Assembly (NCBI GenBank): GCA_008933995.1
Contig: WARS01002873.1
Location: 248,001-312,000, forward strand
From: Datnioides undecimradiatus
Taxonomy: Eukaryota; Chordata; Actinopteri; Lobotiformes; Datnioididae
Reading direction: 5' to 3'
DNA length: 64,000 nt
The notes beneath the pieces are model-generated. The model saw only the letters and a program-made list of their open reading frames with translations. It was not told the origin of the DNA and searched no databases. How positions within the stretch are numbered: position 1 is the first letter of the stretch; every line of letters begins with the position of its first letter. Position numbers and translations under genes: made by a program. Positions 49,662 to 59,166 of this stretch are shown here, one piece after another.

Positions 49662-49700
<39 letters not shown>

Positions 49701-51224
49701 CTGACTGAGATGAAGGCGCCATGGTAACCAGGATAAAATGGTTTTATTGAGTCATTAGTGAGTAAATTAGCTTCAGTGAAGATGATTCAATTGCTCCACC
49801 ACCTCCTCTTCTCTCTGACGAGTCTTAATTAGTGTCTGTCACTTGATCTGCTCGCTGTGGAAACACTCGCCGTCTCTAAACAGTCAGCTGTTTCCTTGTC
49901 TCACTGATGTGTGACGGAAACATCCTTCACGTCGTTCTCACGCCTTCTTGAATCGAAGTCGAATCGGCGCGTCCATCAGGTTACAGTTTGAACTGAAGTC
50001 TGAGCTCTGATCAAACAGGAAGTGAGCTGCAGGGACAACAGGAAGTGAGCTGCTGCACTGACAAACACGTCTTTGTCCATGCGAAGACAGTTAATTAACC
50101 TCTGGGGTCATGTGACCTCTGGCCTGACATCGTCAGCGTGCTGAGCTCATGCTTTGGTTTCTCAGAGTTGTCTCTGACGGAGACATTGGCTCCTCTCGCT
50201 GTCAGGTGACTGAGCCTCTTCTACTCTGCTGCTGTGATGTCGTCTCCCTGTGGACTTCCTGTTTCCTTCACATCAGACGATGTTCACTTCCTTCCTGCTG
50301 CCAGAGTCGTGCTGAGTCGATAAAGACGTTTCCTCCGTGTTGAGAAGCTGATCACAGCATTTAACCTGTCGATGGCTCTTAATTAACCCTTTAATATCAT
50401 TAATTAACCCTTTAATATTGTTAATTAACCCTTTAATACTGACTCGGGGGACTCAAGTGGACTCAGGTGGACTCAGGTGGACTCACTGATGTACTCACAC
50501 ACACATTAGCACACCTTGTTACCATCGAGCCTCCTCTGGCTGCTAACGGTACATTAATATTGTCGCTACACATCCAAACACTCTGTGCATCATGTGACCT
50601 ACAGATGACCTCTGACACCAGCCATTAAATCTGCAGTGACGTGACCATGTGATCATGTGATAGTCAGCTCAGGGCTCTGACATGTGACCGAAGATGTTGA
50701 ATCTGTTTCATGTGAATCCGATCAACAGCTCAACACGACTCACAGTAACAAGCTCGACATCATGTGACCAGCGGGTAAACTTCCTGTCCAACAGGAAGTT
50801 GTCCAGCTGCTGGGAAGGCGGCAAGCGACTGATGACGTCAGGTCACTTTGTAAAAGTCTGTGCTTTTCTTTTGTCATGTGCAGTGCATGATGGGAACATG
50901 TGCAGTGCATGAAGTAAACAGATAATCACAGGAAACAGCAGCAGAGATGATGTCACAGATAATCGATAACTATACTGAAACAGTTTCTGCTGATTTTCTG
51001 TTATTTCTACATTTTAGAGGAGATGTTGTGAATTTGTCCTTATTCACATTCAAAGAGTTTCCGATCAATTATGTTTCCTCTCTGTGAATTGATCATCGAT
51101 CAGTCCGTGTTGCTCAGCAGGGTCATGGTGTTCTGCAGCGCTGCAGCGCCGCCTGCAGGTCTCTGACAGTCAGTGCAGCCGCTGCTGGATCAGACCGACT
51201 GAATCAGGTCCACATGTTCAATAT

Positions 51225-51485
51225 TAGACATTAAACTATTAAAACTGCTCATTAAACTATTTATTAAACACATTAAACTGTTCATTAAACACATTAAACT
51301 GTTCATTAAACTGTTTATTAAACACATTAAAATGTTCATTAAACACAAACTGTTTATTAAACTGTTCATTAAACACATTAAACTGTTCATTAAACTGTTT
51401 ATTAAACACATTAAACTGTTTATTAAACGGTTTATTAAACACATTAAACTGTTCATTAAACTGTTTATTAAACATATTAAACGCA
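51225..51485. repeat. AT-rich minisatellite ATTAAACTGTTCATTAAACAC
   Basis: About 260 bp of mixed 12- and 21-bp units based on ATTAAAC(T)GTT(C/T). Several minus-strand frames stay open through it (NSLMCLINSL-like); these are repeat artefacts. Confidence 0.9.
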
Positions 51486-51603
51486 TGTTGAACAGAATAT
51501 AAAACGCTCTCTGGCCAAAGCAGCAGGTCGGAGCCTCTCACTGATTAAACGCTGCAGTGATCAAGATGTTATTAACTCCTGACTGATGCAGCGAGGACAA
51601 CCC

Positions 51604-51812
51604 TGGAGGAGACACATCCTATGGAGGAGACATCCTGTGGAGGAGACAGGTCCTGTGGAGGAGACATCCTGTGGAGGAGACAGGTCCTGTGGGGGACACA
51701 TCCTGTGAGGGACACATCCTGTGGAGGAGACAGGTCCTGTGGGGGACACATCCTGTGGAGGAGACAGGTCCTGTGGGGGACAGATCCTGTGGGGGACACA
51801 TCCTGTGGAGGA
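51604..51812. repeat. GGAGGAGACAGGTCCTGTGGGGGACACATCCTGT minisatellite
   Basis: About 200 bp of imperfect 17- and 34-bp units. Each unit carries a short inverted element (ACAGGTCCTGT / ACATCCTGT). All six frames remain open in parts. Confidence 0.9.
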
Positions 51813-52946
51813 CTCCATCGGTGCCTCAGAGTTGTTCTGCTGATGCAGCTGCAGCGTCATTAGCACCAACCACGTGTGGCTGGAAACCAATCCTGATGTG
51901 ATGAAGTGTTTGAGTGTTTGAGGTTCTTGTTTTCGCTCGGTCTCAGAGGAAAACTGTTTTTATTTACCTGATGAAGTTTGCTGCAGGATGTCAAATCATG
52001 TAATCAGAGTACTAAAGAGTAACGAAGTACGTTGCCCTGCATCATGAACATTACGCTTCAATGTATGAGATGCTGTTCTGTGTCTTTTGGTACTTTAAGC
52101 AGATTGGGTTCCAGTACTTTTGCACTTCTGAATGCAGTACTTCACCTTGTAACTAAGTATTTTTACTCTACAGTAAAACACATGAAGTGCCACTGTGAGC
52201 CGCTGCAGCTGCTGCGACACAAACACAGTGTGCTCAAATGTGGACAGTACTGGAGTAAATGTACTTAGTTACTTTCACTTGTACTTGAGTCTGGTCGTGG
52301 AGAGTAATGTAACTTTGAGTATTTCCATTCTGTGTACTGTGTCTGCTCTTGCAGATAAGAGTAGCAGCAGAGTGTAAAGTCCGTAAATGAGCTCGTTAGA
52401 GTGATGAGCACGTGAACGTATCACTAATCAGGACCCAGTAACAGATTACAGTATCTGAAGCGTGTTCTCGTGTCAGAGAGCGGGACCCCTGTTTGTTCTG
52501 CAGGAACCATCTCAGTGGTTCTGCACAGACTCTTTGTTCCTCCGAGCTCAGTCACAGGGCGGCAACACACAGAACACAGAGTCCGGTGAGAAGCGCGAGG
52601 AGGAGGCGGAGGAGGAGGAGTGTCCACACGGCCACTCTGCGTCTTTGTGTCCGCAGACCTCCGGGCTCTGCAGCGGGGTGACGAAGCGAAACTCCGCGCG
52701 CAGCAGGCAGGGGATCCCGGCTTCATCAGGCACCGCGCCCCGGTAGAGGAGCGGAGGATGGAGGATAAGGAAGAGACCGTTATTACTGTGTAAAGAGGAA
52801 GGAAAACTTGAGCAACAGAGACAATAAAGGAGAAGAGGAGGAGTGAAGAGGGGCGTTCACTGCCGAGGACAGAGAGAAGTCTGGAGCTGCAGACGCATAA
52901 TTGGACAGGACCGGGATCAATCCGGTCCACGAGAGACCCGGAACAA

Positions 52947-54170
52947 ATGGAGGCCAGTGAGGCGAAAGAGTCGGGGAGCTCCTCCGGGGATCTTTGTTCT
53001 CGGCTCGGCTCCGCAGCTGCAGAATTGCCGCAGCAGGTCAGCGCAGAGAACTGCTACGAGCTGCTGACAAAAGCCAAGAGCGAAGGCGCGGAAGGCGCGA
53101 CGGAGCGAGTCTACCGGTTCATGAGCGACCACTACCTGCAGGTGCTGCGGGCTCCCGGCGTGTACGGCCGGCTCACAGCGTGGGAGCGGGAGCACATCCT
53201 GGCCCGCAGGATGGAAGGCAGGAAGGTGCTGGCGGTGGCCGAGAGCAGCGAGGTGTTGGAGCGCGGGGGGAGCCGGGAGGACAGCCGGCCCCAGAGTCCG
53301 CTGCTGCACGGCCCGGACGACACCAACCACCGGCGCGTGTTCTGCCTCCACCCGGAGCGCCAGCAGTGGGAGGTGCTGACCCGCCTGCCGGAGGAGATCC
53401 CGGCCAAAGGCTCCGGGATGTGCACCATGTACAACTACCTGTTCGTTGCGGGGGGGATGAGGGCACACGGGGACGGTCGCCCCAAAGCGTCGGACCGGGT
53501 CTTCTGCTACAACCCGCTGACCGGCGCCTGGAGCCAGATGCGCCCGCTGACGCAGCCCCGCTGCCAGCTCCGGCTGGTCTCCATGGACGGACACCTGTAC
53601 GCCATCGGGGGGGAGTGCCTGTTCACGGTGGAGCGCTACGACCCGCGCGCGGACAGGTGGACTCCGGTGGCTCCGCTGCCAAAAGGCTCCTTCGCCGTTG
53701 CGCACGAGGCAACGTCCTGCGGCGGGGAGCTGTTCGTGTCCGGCGGCTCGCTCTTCTACCGCCTGCTGCGGTACGACTCTCGCCGGGACGAGTGGGAGGA
53801 GTGTCCGTTCAACGAGAGCCGCCGGCGATCCACGGACATGGTGGCGCACCGCAGCCTCGTGTACCGCTTCGACGTGGACCGGCAGCGCGCGGGGGTGAAC
53901 GTGTACAAGTACAACACTGTGGTGAAGGCGTGGCACGGCGGCTCGTCCTTCCCGCTCCACAACCCGCTGCCGTTCCGCTGCGCGGTGCTCGGGGACCGGA
54001 TCTACTGCGTGAACCGGAGCCAGACGCTGCAATTTGAGGTGCGGGAGGAGCAGGAGGGGTTCCTGCAGGAGGTGCTGCCCCCGCCCGTAGAGGCCAGAGG
54101 AACGCTGGTGCCCTTCGTCCTCTCATTGAACCGGGACGTAACCCGGGATAAATCCGGCTGCTGTGTGTAA
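52947..54170 (+). CDS. klhdc7: Kelch domain-containing protein 7 (KLHDC7A/B-like), intronless
   Basis: Kelch-repeat protein of unknown molecular role, probably a substrate adaptor or scaffold by family. Single exon, 407 aa. The frame is closed upstream by TGA near 52809 and the first in-frame ATG is 52947. Residues about 30-95 form a BACK-like helical region (YRFMSDHYLQVLRAPGVYGRL, given here in two parts: YRFMSDHYLQVL and RAPGVYGRL). Kelch blades follow from about 130: CTMYNYLFVAGG, DRVFCYNPLTGAW, DGHLYAIGGECL, VERYDPRADRW, VSGGSLFYRLLRYD, and the family end RGTLVPFVLSL. The KLHDC7 proteins lack a BTB domain, as here, which separates them from KBTBD11. Human KLHDC7A/B have long N-terminal extensions; this protein does not. 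Very GC-rich, producing long shadow frames on both strands. Whether it is the A or B paralogue cannot be told. Confidence 0.85.
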   Translation: MEASEAKESGSSSGDLCSRLGSAAAELPQQVSAENCYELLTKAKSEGAEGATERVYRFMSDHYLQVLRAPGVYGRLTAWEREHILARRMEGRKVLAVAESSEVLERGGSREDSRPQSPLLHGPDDTNHRRVFCLHPERQQWEVLTRLPEEIPAKGSGMCTMYNYLFVAGGMRAHGDGRPKASDRVFCYNPLTGAWSQMRPLTQPRCQLRLVSMDGHLYAIGGECLFTVERYDPRADRWTPVAPLPKGSFAVAHEATSCGGELFVSGGSLFYRLLRYDSRRDEWEECPFNESRRRSTDMVAHRSLVYRFDVDRQRAGVNVYKYNTVVKAWHGGSSFPLHNPLPFRCAVLGDRIYCVNRSQTLQFEVREEQEGFLQEVLPPPVEARGTLVPFVLSLNRDVTRDKSGCCV

Positions 54171-54365
54171 ACACTGATGATGACCCGTGTCCAGCCGCCC
54201 CCCATTATCCGGAACTTGGGTTTCACTTGTTGCTGCACGAGAACTGATCGATCCCAGTGACAGGACCGATCAGAACACGTGACTGACTCCGGCAGGAGGA
54301 AACACGATGCTGACTGAAACTCACTCGCACACACACAGACACACCACACACACAGACAGATAAAG

Positions 54366-54398
<33 letters not shown>

Positions 54399-54922
54399 CA
54401 AACACACACACCACACACACACAGACAGATACAGACACACACACACAGACAGATACAGACACACACACACACCACAAACACAGACAGATACAGACACACA
54501 CACACACACTTTAAACACCCAGCCTTCGTCAAACAGCTAAAACAAACTGCACTTGCTGACATCATCCTGTGAGGCCAGGTGGTCTTGGCCCCGCCCCTGT
54601 CAGTGTGAGCAGGTGCAGGTGTCACCTTCAGTGACTTGAAACACTTTGAATCATATCATAAAGTTTGTTTTACCTGTGAAACACGAGTCTCTGTCACAAC
54701 AAACGTCACCAGACGTGAACCCTCTGAGCGCACTCAGCAGCGTCACAGCGCGCGGGTTCACCGGGAGCCGCAGGAGCCAAATCAGGGTCCAGGGTCCGAG
54801 TCTGCATGTGTGTGCTCGCGTCTGTGTGTGTATGTGGGTCCATGTAAATGTATGTATGTGTGTGCGTGTGTCTGTGTTCGTGTGTGTGTGTTTGTGCGTG
54901 TTCGTGGGTGTGTGTGCGTGCA

Positions 54923-54967
<45 letters not shown>

Positions 54968-55095
54968 CCACTGGGGGGCAGCATAACACAACAAACAGTG
55001 GCGACGCAGACAGGAAATGGTTTTATTCTGAAGTGAACAGTTTTAAAGCTCCACAAACTTTAATGATTATAAATAAAGTTTGATTGACTGACGAT
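54171..55095 (+). other. klhdc7 3'UTR with microsatellites
   Basis: CA-rich tract with AGACAGATACAGACAC units at 54325-54510 and a GT tract at 54800-54965. AATAAA at 55072-55077 is a candidate polyadenylation signal. Antisense and sense frames in the microsatellites are artefacts. Confidence 0.55.
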
Positions 55096-55691
55096 CGATA
55101 ATGTCAGCGCACTTTGTTCATTAACAGTGTGAACGCTCGGGTCAGAGTGAAAAACTGCTGAAATCACAAAAACCTGAAATCTGACAGACCAAAGCTGAAA
55201 CACGTTCGTCAGAGCGGCGTGAACACGGATGCCCCAGCTCAGTCTGACGTCACGTTTCAGCTTTTAGTCCTGAAGATCAGCTGGTCTGAGGTCATGTGAC
55301 CCAACAGCGACTTAAGACGACTCGTCACTTCTCTGATGTTTCACTGCAACTCTGAGCCAACGTTAAGTCCAGACCGACCAAGAACTGTCCAACATGGCGG
55401 CTCCGGTGTTTCCTGTGGACCTGGCAGAGCCTCCTGAGCCCCGCGCTCAGGTTCAACAGTCCTGACGACATTAAAAAGCAGAAGCTGCAGAAAACAAAAG
55501 GATTTTAATTGCTCTCATTTTAATCTTTTTAGAAGATTCACTTTATTTTATTTTATCTTTTACTTTATTTTATCTTTGAAACTATCTTAAATGTCTCAGA
55601 GAGAGCAGCAGGAAGCAGTGCACGACGATGAAGAGATCTGCAGTCAGGTTCAGCTGCCGGGGACCAGCAGCTCCGGAGGTCCAGGACGTCC
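55096..55691. other. Convergent 3' spacer and ccr6 3'UTR
   Basis: Minus-strand AATAAA-type hexamers (TTTATT on plus) lie in a T-rich stretch at about 55543-55570, about 120-150 bp beyond the ccr6 stop. No coding signal. Confidence 0.5.
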
Positions 55692-56810
55692 TCACATGGT
55701 GAAGGACGAGCCATTGTCGCTGGATCCGTCCACTGAGCGACGAGAGGACACGTAGATCTCGGAGGTGACCCTGGAGAAGCGGCGCGGGGCGATGTACCTC
55801 TTCCCCAGACACCACAGGTCCTGGACGATCCGCCTGAAGTGGTTCCTGAACTTCACCCCAACGAAGGCATACAGCACCGGGTTCAGGCAGCAGTGCAGGT
55901 AGGCGATGGTCTGCGTCACCGTCTTGGTGACATGCACGGCGTCCGACTCTTCGCAGGTCTGCTGCTTGAACATGTTGATGGTGTCGTACAGGAGCGTCAT
56001 GTTGTAGGGCAGGTGGCAGACGATGAACACCGCCACCACAGCCAGCACCACCCGCACCGCCTTGTGCCGCTGGAAGTTCTTGGCTCTCAGCAGGGTGAAG
56101 ATGACGGCAGCGTAGCAGAAGACCATGACGAGCAGCGGCAGGAAGAAGCCCACAGCCAGCTGGGTGCTGGGGACCGCCACCTTGGTCCTCCAGGCTGTGG
56201 CATTGTTGCTGAACCTGAACTCACAGACGTACTGAGGCTGGACAGTCTCCTCTTCCTCCAGCATGAAAGCGTGTGATGGCTTGTAGCGGTCGTAGAACTG
56301 GAAGGTGGGGACGGACAGCAGCAGGGCGGAGGCCCAGACGATAGCGCAGATGAGACGGCTGTACGCCAGCGAGCGCAGTCTGAAGCTGCGGCGGGCCTGG
56401 ACGATGGCGATGTAGCGGTCGGTGCTGATGCAGGCGAGCAGCAGCATGCCGCTGTACAGGTTGACGCTGTAGGAGCCGCGCAGCAGCTTGCACACCACCG
56501 GCCCCATCGACCACGACGACAGCTCGTTGTACACGATGAGCGGCAGCGACACCACGAACAGCAGGTCTGCGATGGCGACGTTGAGCAGGTACACATCAGT
56601 CATGGACTTGGTCCTCTTGTAGAAGGCGTAAGTGATGATGACCAGGACGTTCCCCACAAAGCCCAGGATGCAGATGATGGAGTGGACGTATGGGCCGACC
56701 ACCAGCTCCACGCTCTGGTTGCTCTGGTGAGAACAAGGCTCAATCGTCTCATAGTCAGGGTAGTTGTAGTCGTCTGATTGGTTGGACATCAGTTCGTACG
56801 GGAGGTCCAT
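55692..56810 (-). CDS. ccr6: C-C chemokine receptor type 6
   Basis: Seven-transmembrane Gi-coupled chemokine receptor at the plasma membrane; the mammalian CCR6 ligand is CCL20 (family knowledge). 372 aa in one exon (human 374). The N-terminus has acidic tyrosines (DDYNYPDYE) and N-glycosylation sequons. Disulfide pairs expected are Cys107-Cys196 and Cys26-Cys286. DRY motif at 131-133 (DRYIAIVQ), NPxxY at 310-314 (NPVLY). The tail carries KFRNHF and DLWCLGKRY and ends NGSSFTM, nearly the human ending, which makes CCR6 the best match among chemokine receptors. An acceptor (CAG at 56828-56826) lies 15 nt before the ATG, so a 5'UTR exon exists upstream, not located. Next to cep43 as in human 6q27. 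Confidence 0.93.
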   Translation of the reverse strand: MDLPYELMSNQSDDYNYPDYETIEPCSHQSNQSVELVVGPYVHSIICILGFVGNVLVIITYAFYKRTKSMTDVYLLNVAIADLLFVVSLPLIVYNELSSWSMGPVVCKLLRGSYSVNLYSGMLLLACISTDRYIAIVQARRSFRLRSLAYSRLICAIVWASALLLSVPTFQFYDRYKPSHAFMLEEEETVQPQYVCEFRFSNNATAWRTKVAVPSTQLAVGFFLPLLVMVFCYAAVIFTLLRAKNFQRHKAVRVVLAVVAVFIVCHLPYNMTLLYDTINMFKQQTCEESDAVHVTKTVTQTIAYLHCCLNPVLYAFVGVKFRNHFRRIVQDLWCLGKRYIAPRRFSRVTSEIYVSSRRSVDGSSDNGSSFTM

Positions 56811-56828
56811 CTTCTTCTTCTTCTACTG

Positions 56829-59081
56829 TGAATAAAGAGCAGAGACAGAACTTTAACCGGGGCAGGAACTCAAAGAAGAAGTTTAGGAAGAAACTTTGTT
56901 TGCGACTCAGTTAAAATGAGCCAGCAGCTCGTTAGCCTACCTTAGCATAAAGACAGGTGACAGGTGGAAACAGGTAAAGCGTTTCACTCCTCTCTGACTC
57001 GGTTTATCGAGGACAAAGTGTTTTTCACTCTGACTTTTAACGAGTTTCACTGAGTCTGATGCAAAAACCAACAAAGAGATTCAAACCAAGTGAAAGTGAC
57101 TCCGACGTCCCGGGTTCGATCTGTTGGCTCTGTTGCTACAAACCCGCTAAAGATGTTCCAGTTGTGGTCGGAGGAGCTGCTGAGCGCCTTGGTTCTCAGA
57201 GGAAGTCTGCAGAAAGCAGGTCAGCTGAGCCGGGGGCTGCGGCTGACCTGCTTCACGTAATGTGTGGTTTCCCCTCAGAGGGTTGCAGACGCACGGCAGC
57301 CGAGGAAACGTGAAATTACAGATTCTGTCAGACTTCAGGATTTCAGATAGGCAGACGATGATTCAGAGGAGGAATGGTTCAACGCTGAGCCACGCTAACG
57401 ACCCGGGTGGGCTCTGGTCTGTTGGAGACGTCACCCCGGACACATCGCCGCCACGTTTCTCACTGTTTACACCGTTTTTACAAAACAAACTAACAACAGA
57501 TTCATGGAGGAAAGACTCAGCAGCTGGAGATTAAACTGATCTTAACGGAGGAATAAAGACATTTATGAAAAGCCCAAAGTTCCTCAAACGCATCATGTTC
57601 CCCCTCTCACTTCCTGTTTTTCCAAATGTCACCTGAAGTCAAACAAATAAAACAAACAAACGGCATCAGGATCAACAAGACCTTCACTCCATCGCCTCCA
57701 GTTTGTCTTGGGGAAAAAACTGCTGACTCATGTCATGATCAGCGGGTCAAAGTCCTGAAACCTGCCGTGTCACTTGTCCAGGTGTGTGTGAGGTGACACA
57801 CACCCTCACACACACATACACACATTCTTGTGCATGAAGGACTTCCTATAAATCACTGGACTTCCTTATCAGCTGTCAGTCTGGAGCTAACTTCACCTGT
57901 GTGTAAAGTAATCTATTACCCTACCTGTAATGTATGTACTCCACCCTGTGCACTGCCGCCTTCTGCTGTGGTACACAATAAACGAACTGCTGCAGGTGGA
58001 GCTGTTTACTCCAGTGGGGCCCAACCTGAGGGGTCGGCCCCTCCAGGGGGTCGGCAGGTGGACGTGAGCGGCTGTCACGTGACTCAGAAGAAAAAACACG
58101 AATCTGTTTTTCAGTTTCTGGATTTTTGAAATTTCCCAATTTGGGACGAATAAAGTTTATCTATCTATCTTTTTCTCTGATCGTTGGTTATTGATCCTGA
58201 TCATGTGATCAGTGAGTTATTGAAGTTCAGAGAAATGCTGACGAGGCAGAAGTTCAGTCCTAAAACCGTTTGTCTGACTGTTGAGTACAAATGTAATCGG
58301 TTACTTCTGATCCCCGCCTGACAGCTCAGATCAATACGATTTATTGATGAAGATCTTGATAGAGTCACAGAGGGGATGAAACAGTTTGAAATCTGTCTGA
58401 GCAGCAGAAGAGAAGTTTGTTTTTAATTCAGATGAATGAATTTGATCTTGTCTGTGTCTGAGACAACAAACTCGCCTCATGTCTCCTGAACAGACTCCAG
58501 ACAAAGTGAGGAGCTAACTTCACACCTTCACTGGATCAAAGCAAAGACCAGAGAAACGTCCCGGAGACAAAAGTTTAAAGGAAAAAGCAGAACTCACAGT
58601 TCGATGTGCAGCTGGCTCAGGTGGAGGTGATGGTGCAGGCAGCTGCATCGATCGCACACTGAACACACCGCTGATAAAAGGGAAACACTGAGTGAGTGCG
58701 TGTGTGCATGTGTGTGCGAGTGTGAACCCGAGCCTTCCTTCCTCCTCTCGCTGTGTTTCACTCTGAGCAAACGTTTTGATTCTGAGGGTTTGAAACTTGA
58801 ATCAGTTGTGAAGGATCAGGCCCCACGGTGCGTTCAGGTGCTGCCACTGCAACATGACACACAGATGTTTATGTATGTGATGCAAAGATCAGCCTCAGAG
58901 CTCTTGTGTGTGTGTGTATGTGTGCGTGTGTGCGCCCGGTCCACTGAGCTGCACATGAGAACATCTGGAGAACCAGGACATCTCCACATCTGTGGACGCT
59001 GCCTCCGTGCAGTTACTTTACATTAATAATGATATTTTTGTTGGAAATCAACACAACTCCACCACCTTCGGTAGAAATCCG
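56829..59081. other. Spacer between ccr6 and cep43
   Basis: No exon recognised. Should contain the ccr6 upstream exon and promoter. A TATCTATC run lies near 58160. A short CA/GT run lies at 57790-57830 and 58905-58935. Confidence 0.5.
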
Positions 59082-59166
59082 TTTATTGAAACTGTACAGA
59101 CTTAAATATCGACAACACAAAAAGGTGCATGATGGGACAGAGCGGCAGCCGGGGCAGGTCGGGGGG
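59082..59166 (-). terminator. cep43: cep43 3'UTR and polyadenylation signal
   Basis: AATAAA on the minus strand at 59087-59082, about 80 nt after the stop codon. A short 3'UTR is implied. Confidence 0.7.

Larger units (their letters stand above)
48891..52946. other. Intergenic region between kif26a and klhdc7
   Basis: About 4 kb without recognised genes. It contains GT (49346-49408) and CA (49666-49698) runs, three copies of a 23-bp TTAATTAACCCTTTAATAT unit (50379-50442), GGACTCAGGTGG repeats (50449-50484) and two larger minisatellites listed separately. GC-rich DNA at 52560-52760 is a likely klhdc7 promoter/5'UTR. Confidence 0.55.

Noticed and set aside
51190-51901. Repeat proteins (NSLMCLIN and HRMCPPQDLSP types)
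   Set aside because: Frames cross minisatellites and are open on both strands, with no start context or splice signals.
52917-54032. 371-codon minus-strand frame opposite klhdc7
   Set aside because: Antisense shadow of a very GC-rich kelch exon; the plus strand has clear kelch motifs.
52947-54170. KBTBD11 as the identity of the kelch gene
   Set aside because: No BTB domain, and the blade sequences and C-terminal RGTLVPFVLSL fit the KLHDC7 proteins better.
55839-56276. 145-codon plus-strand frame opposite ccr6
   Set aside because: Antisense shadow of the chemokine receptor; no recognisable domain.
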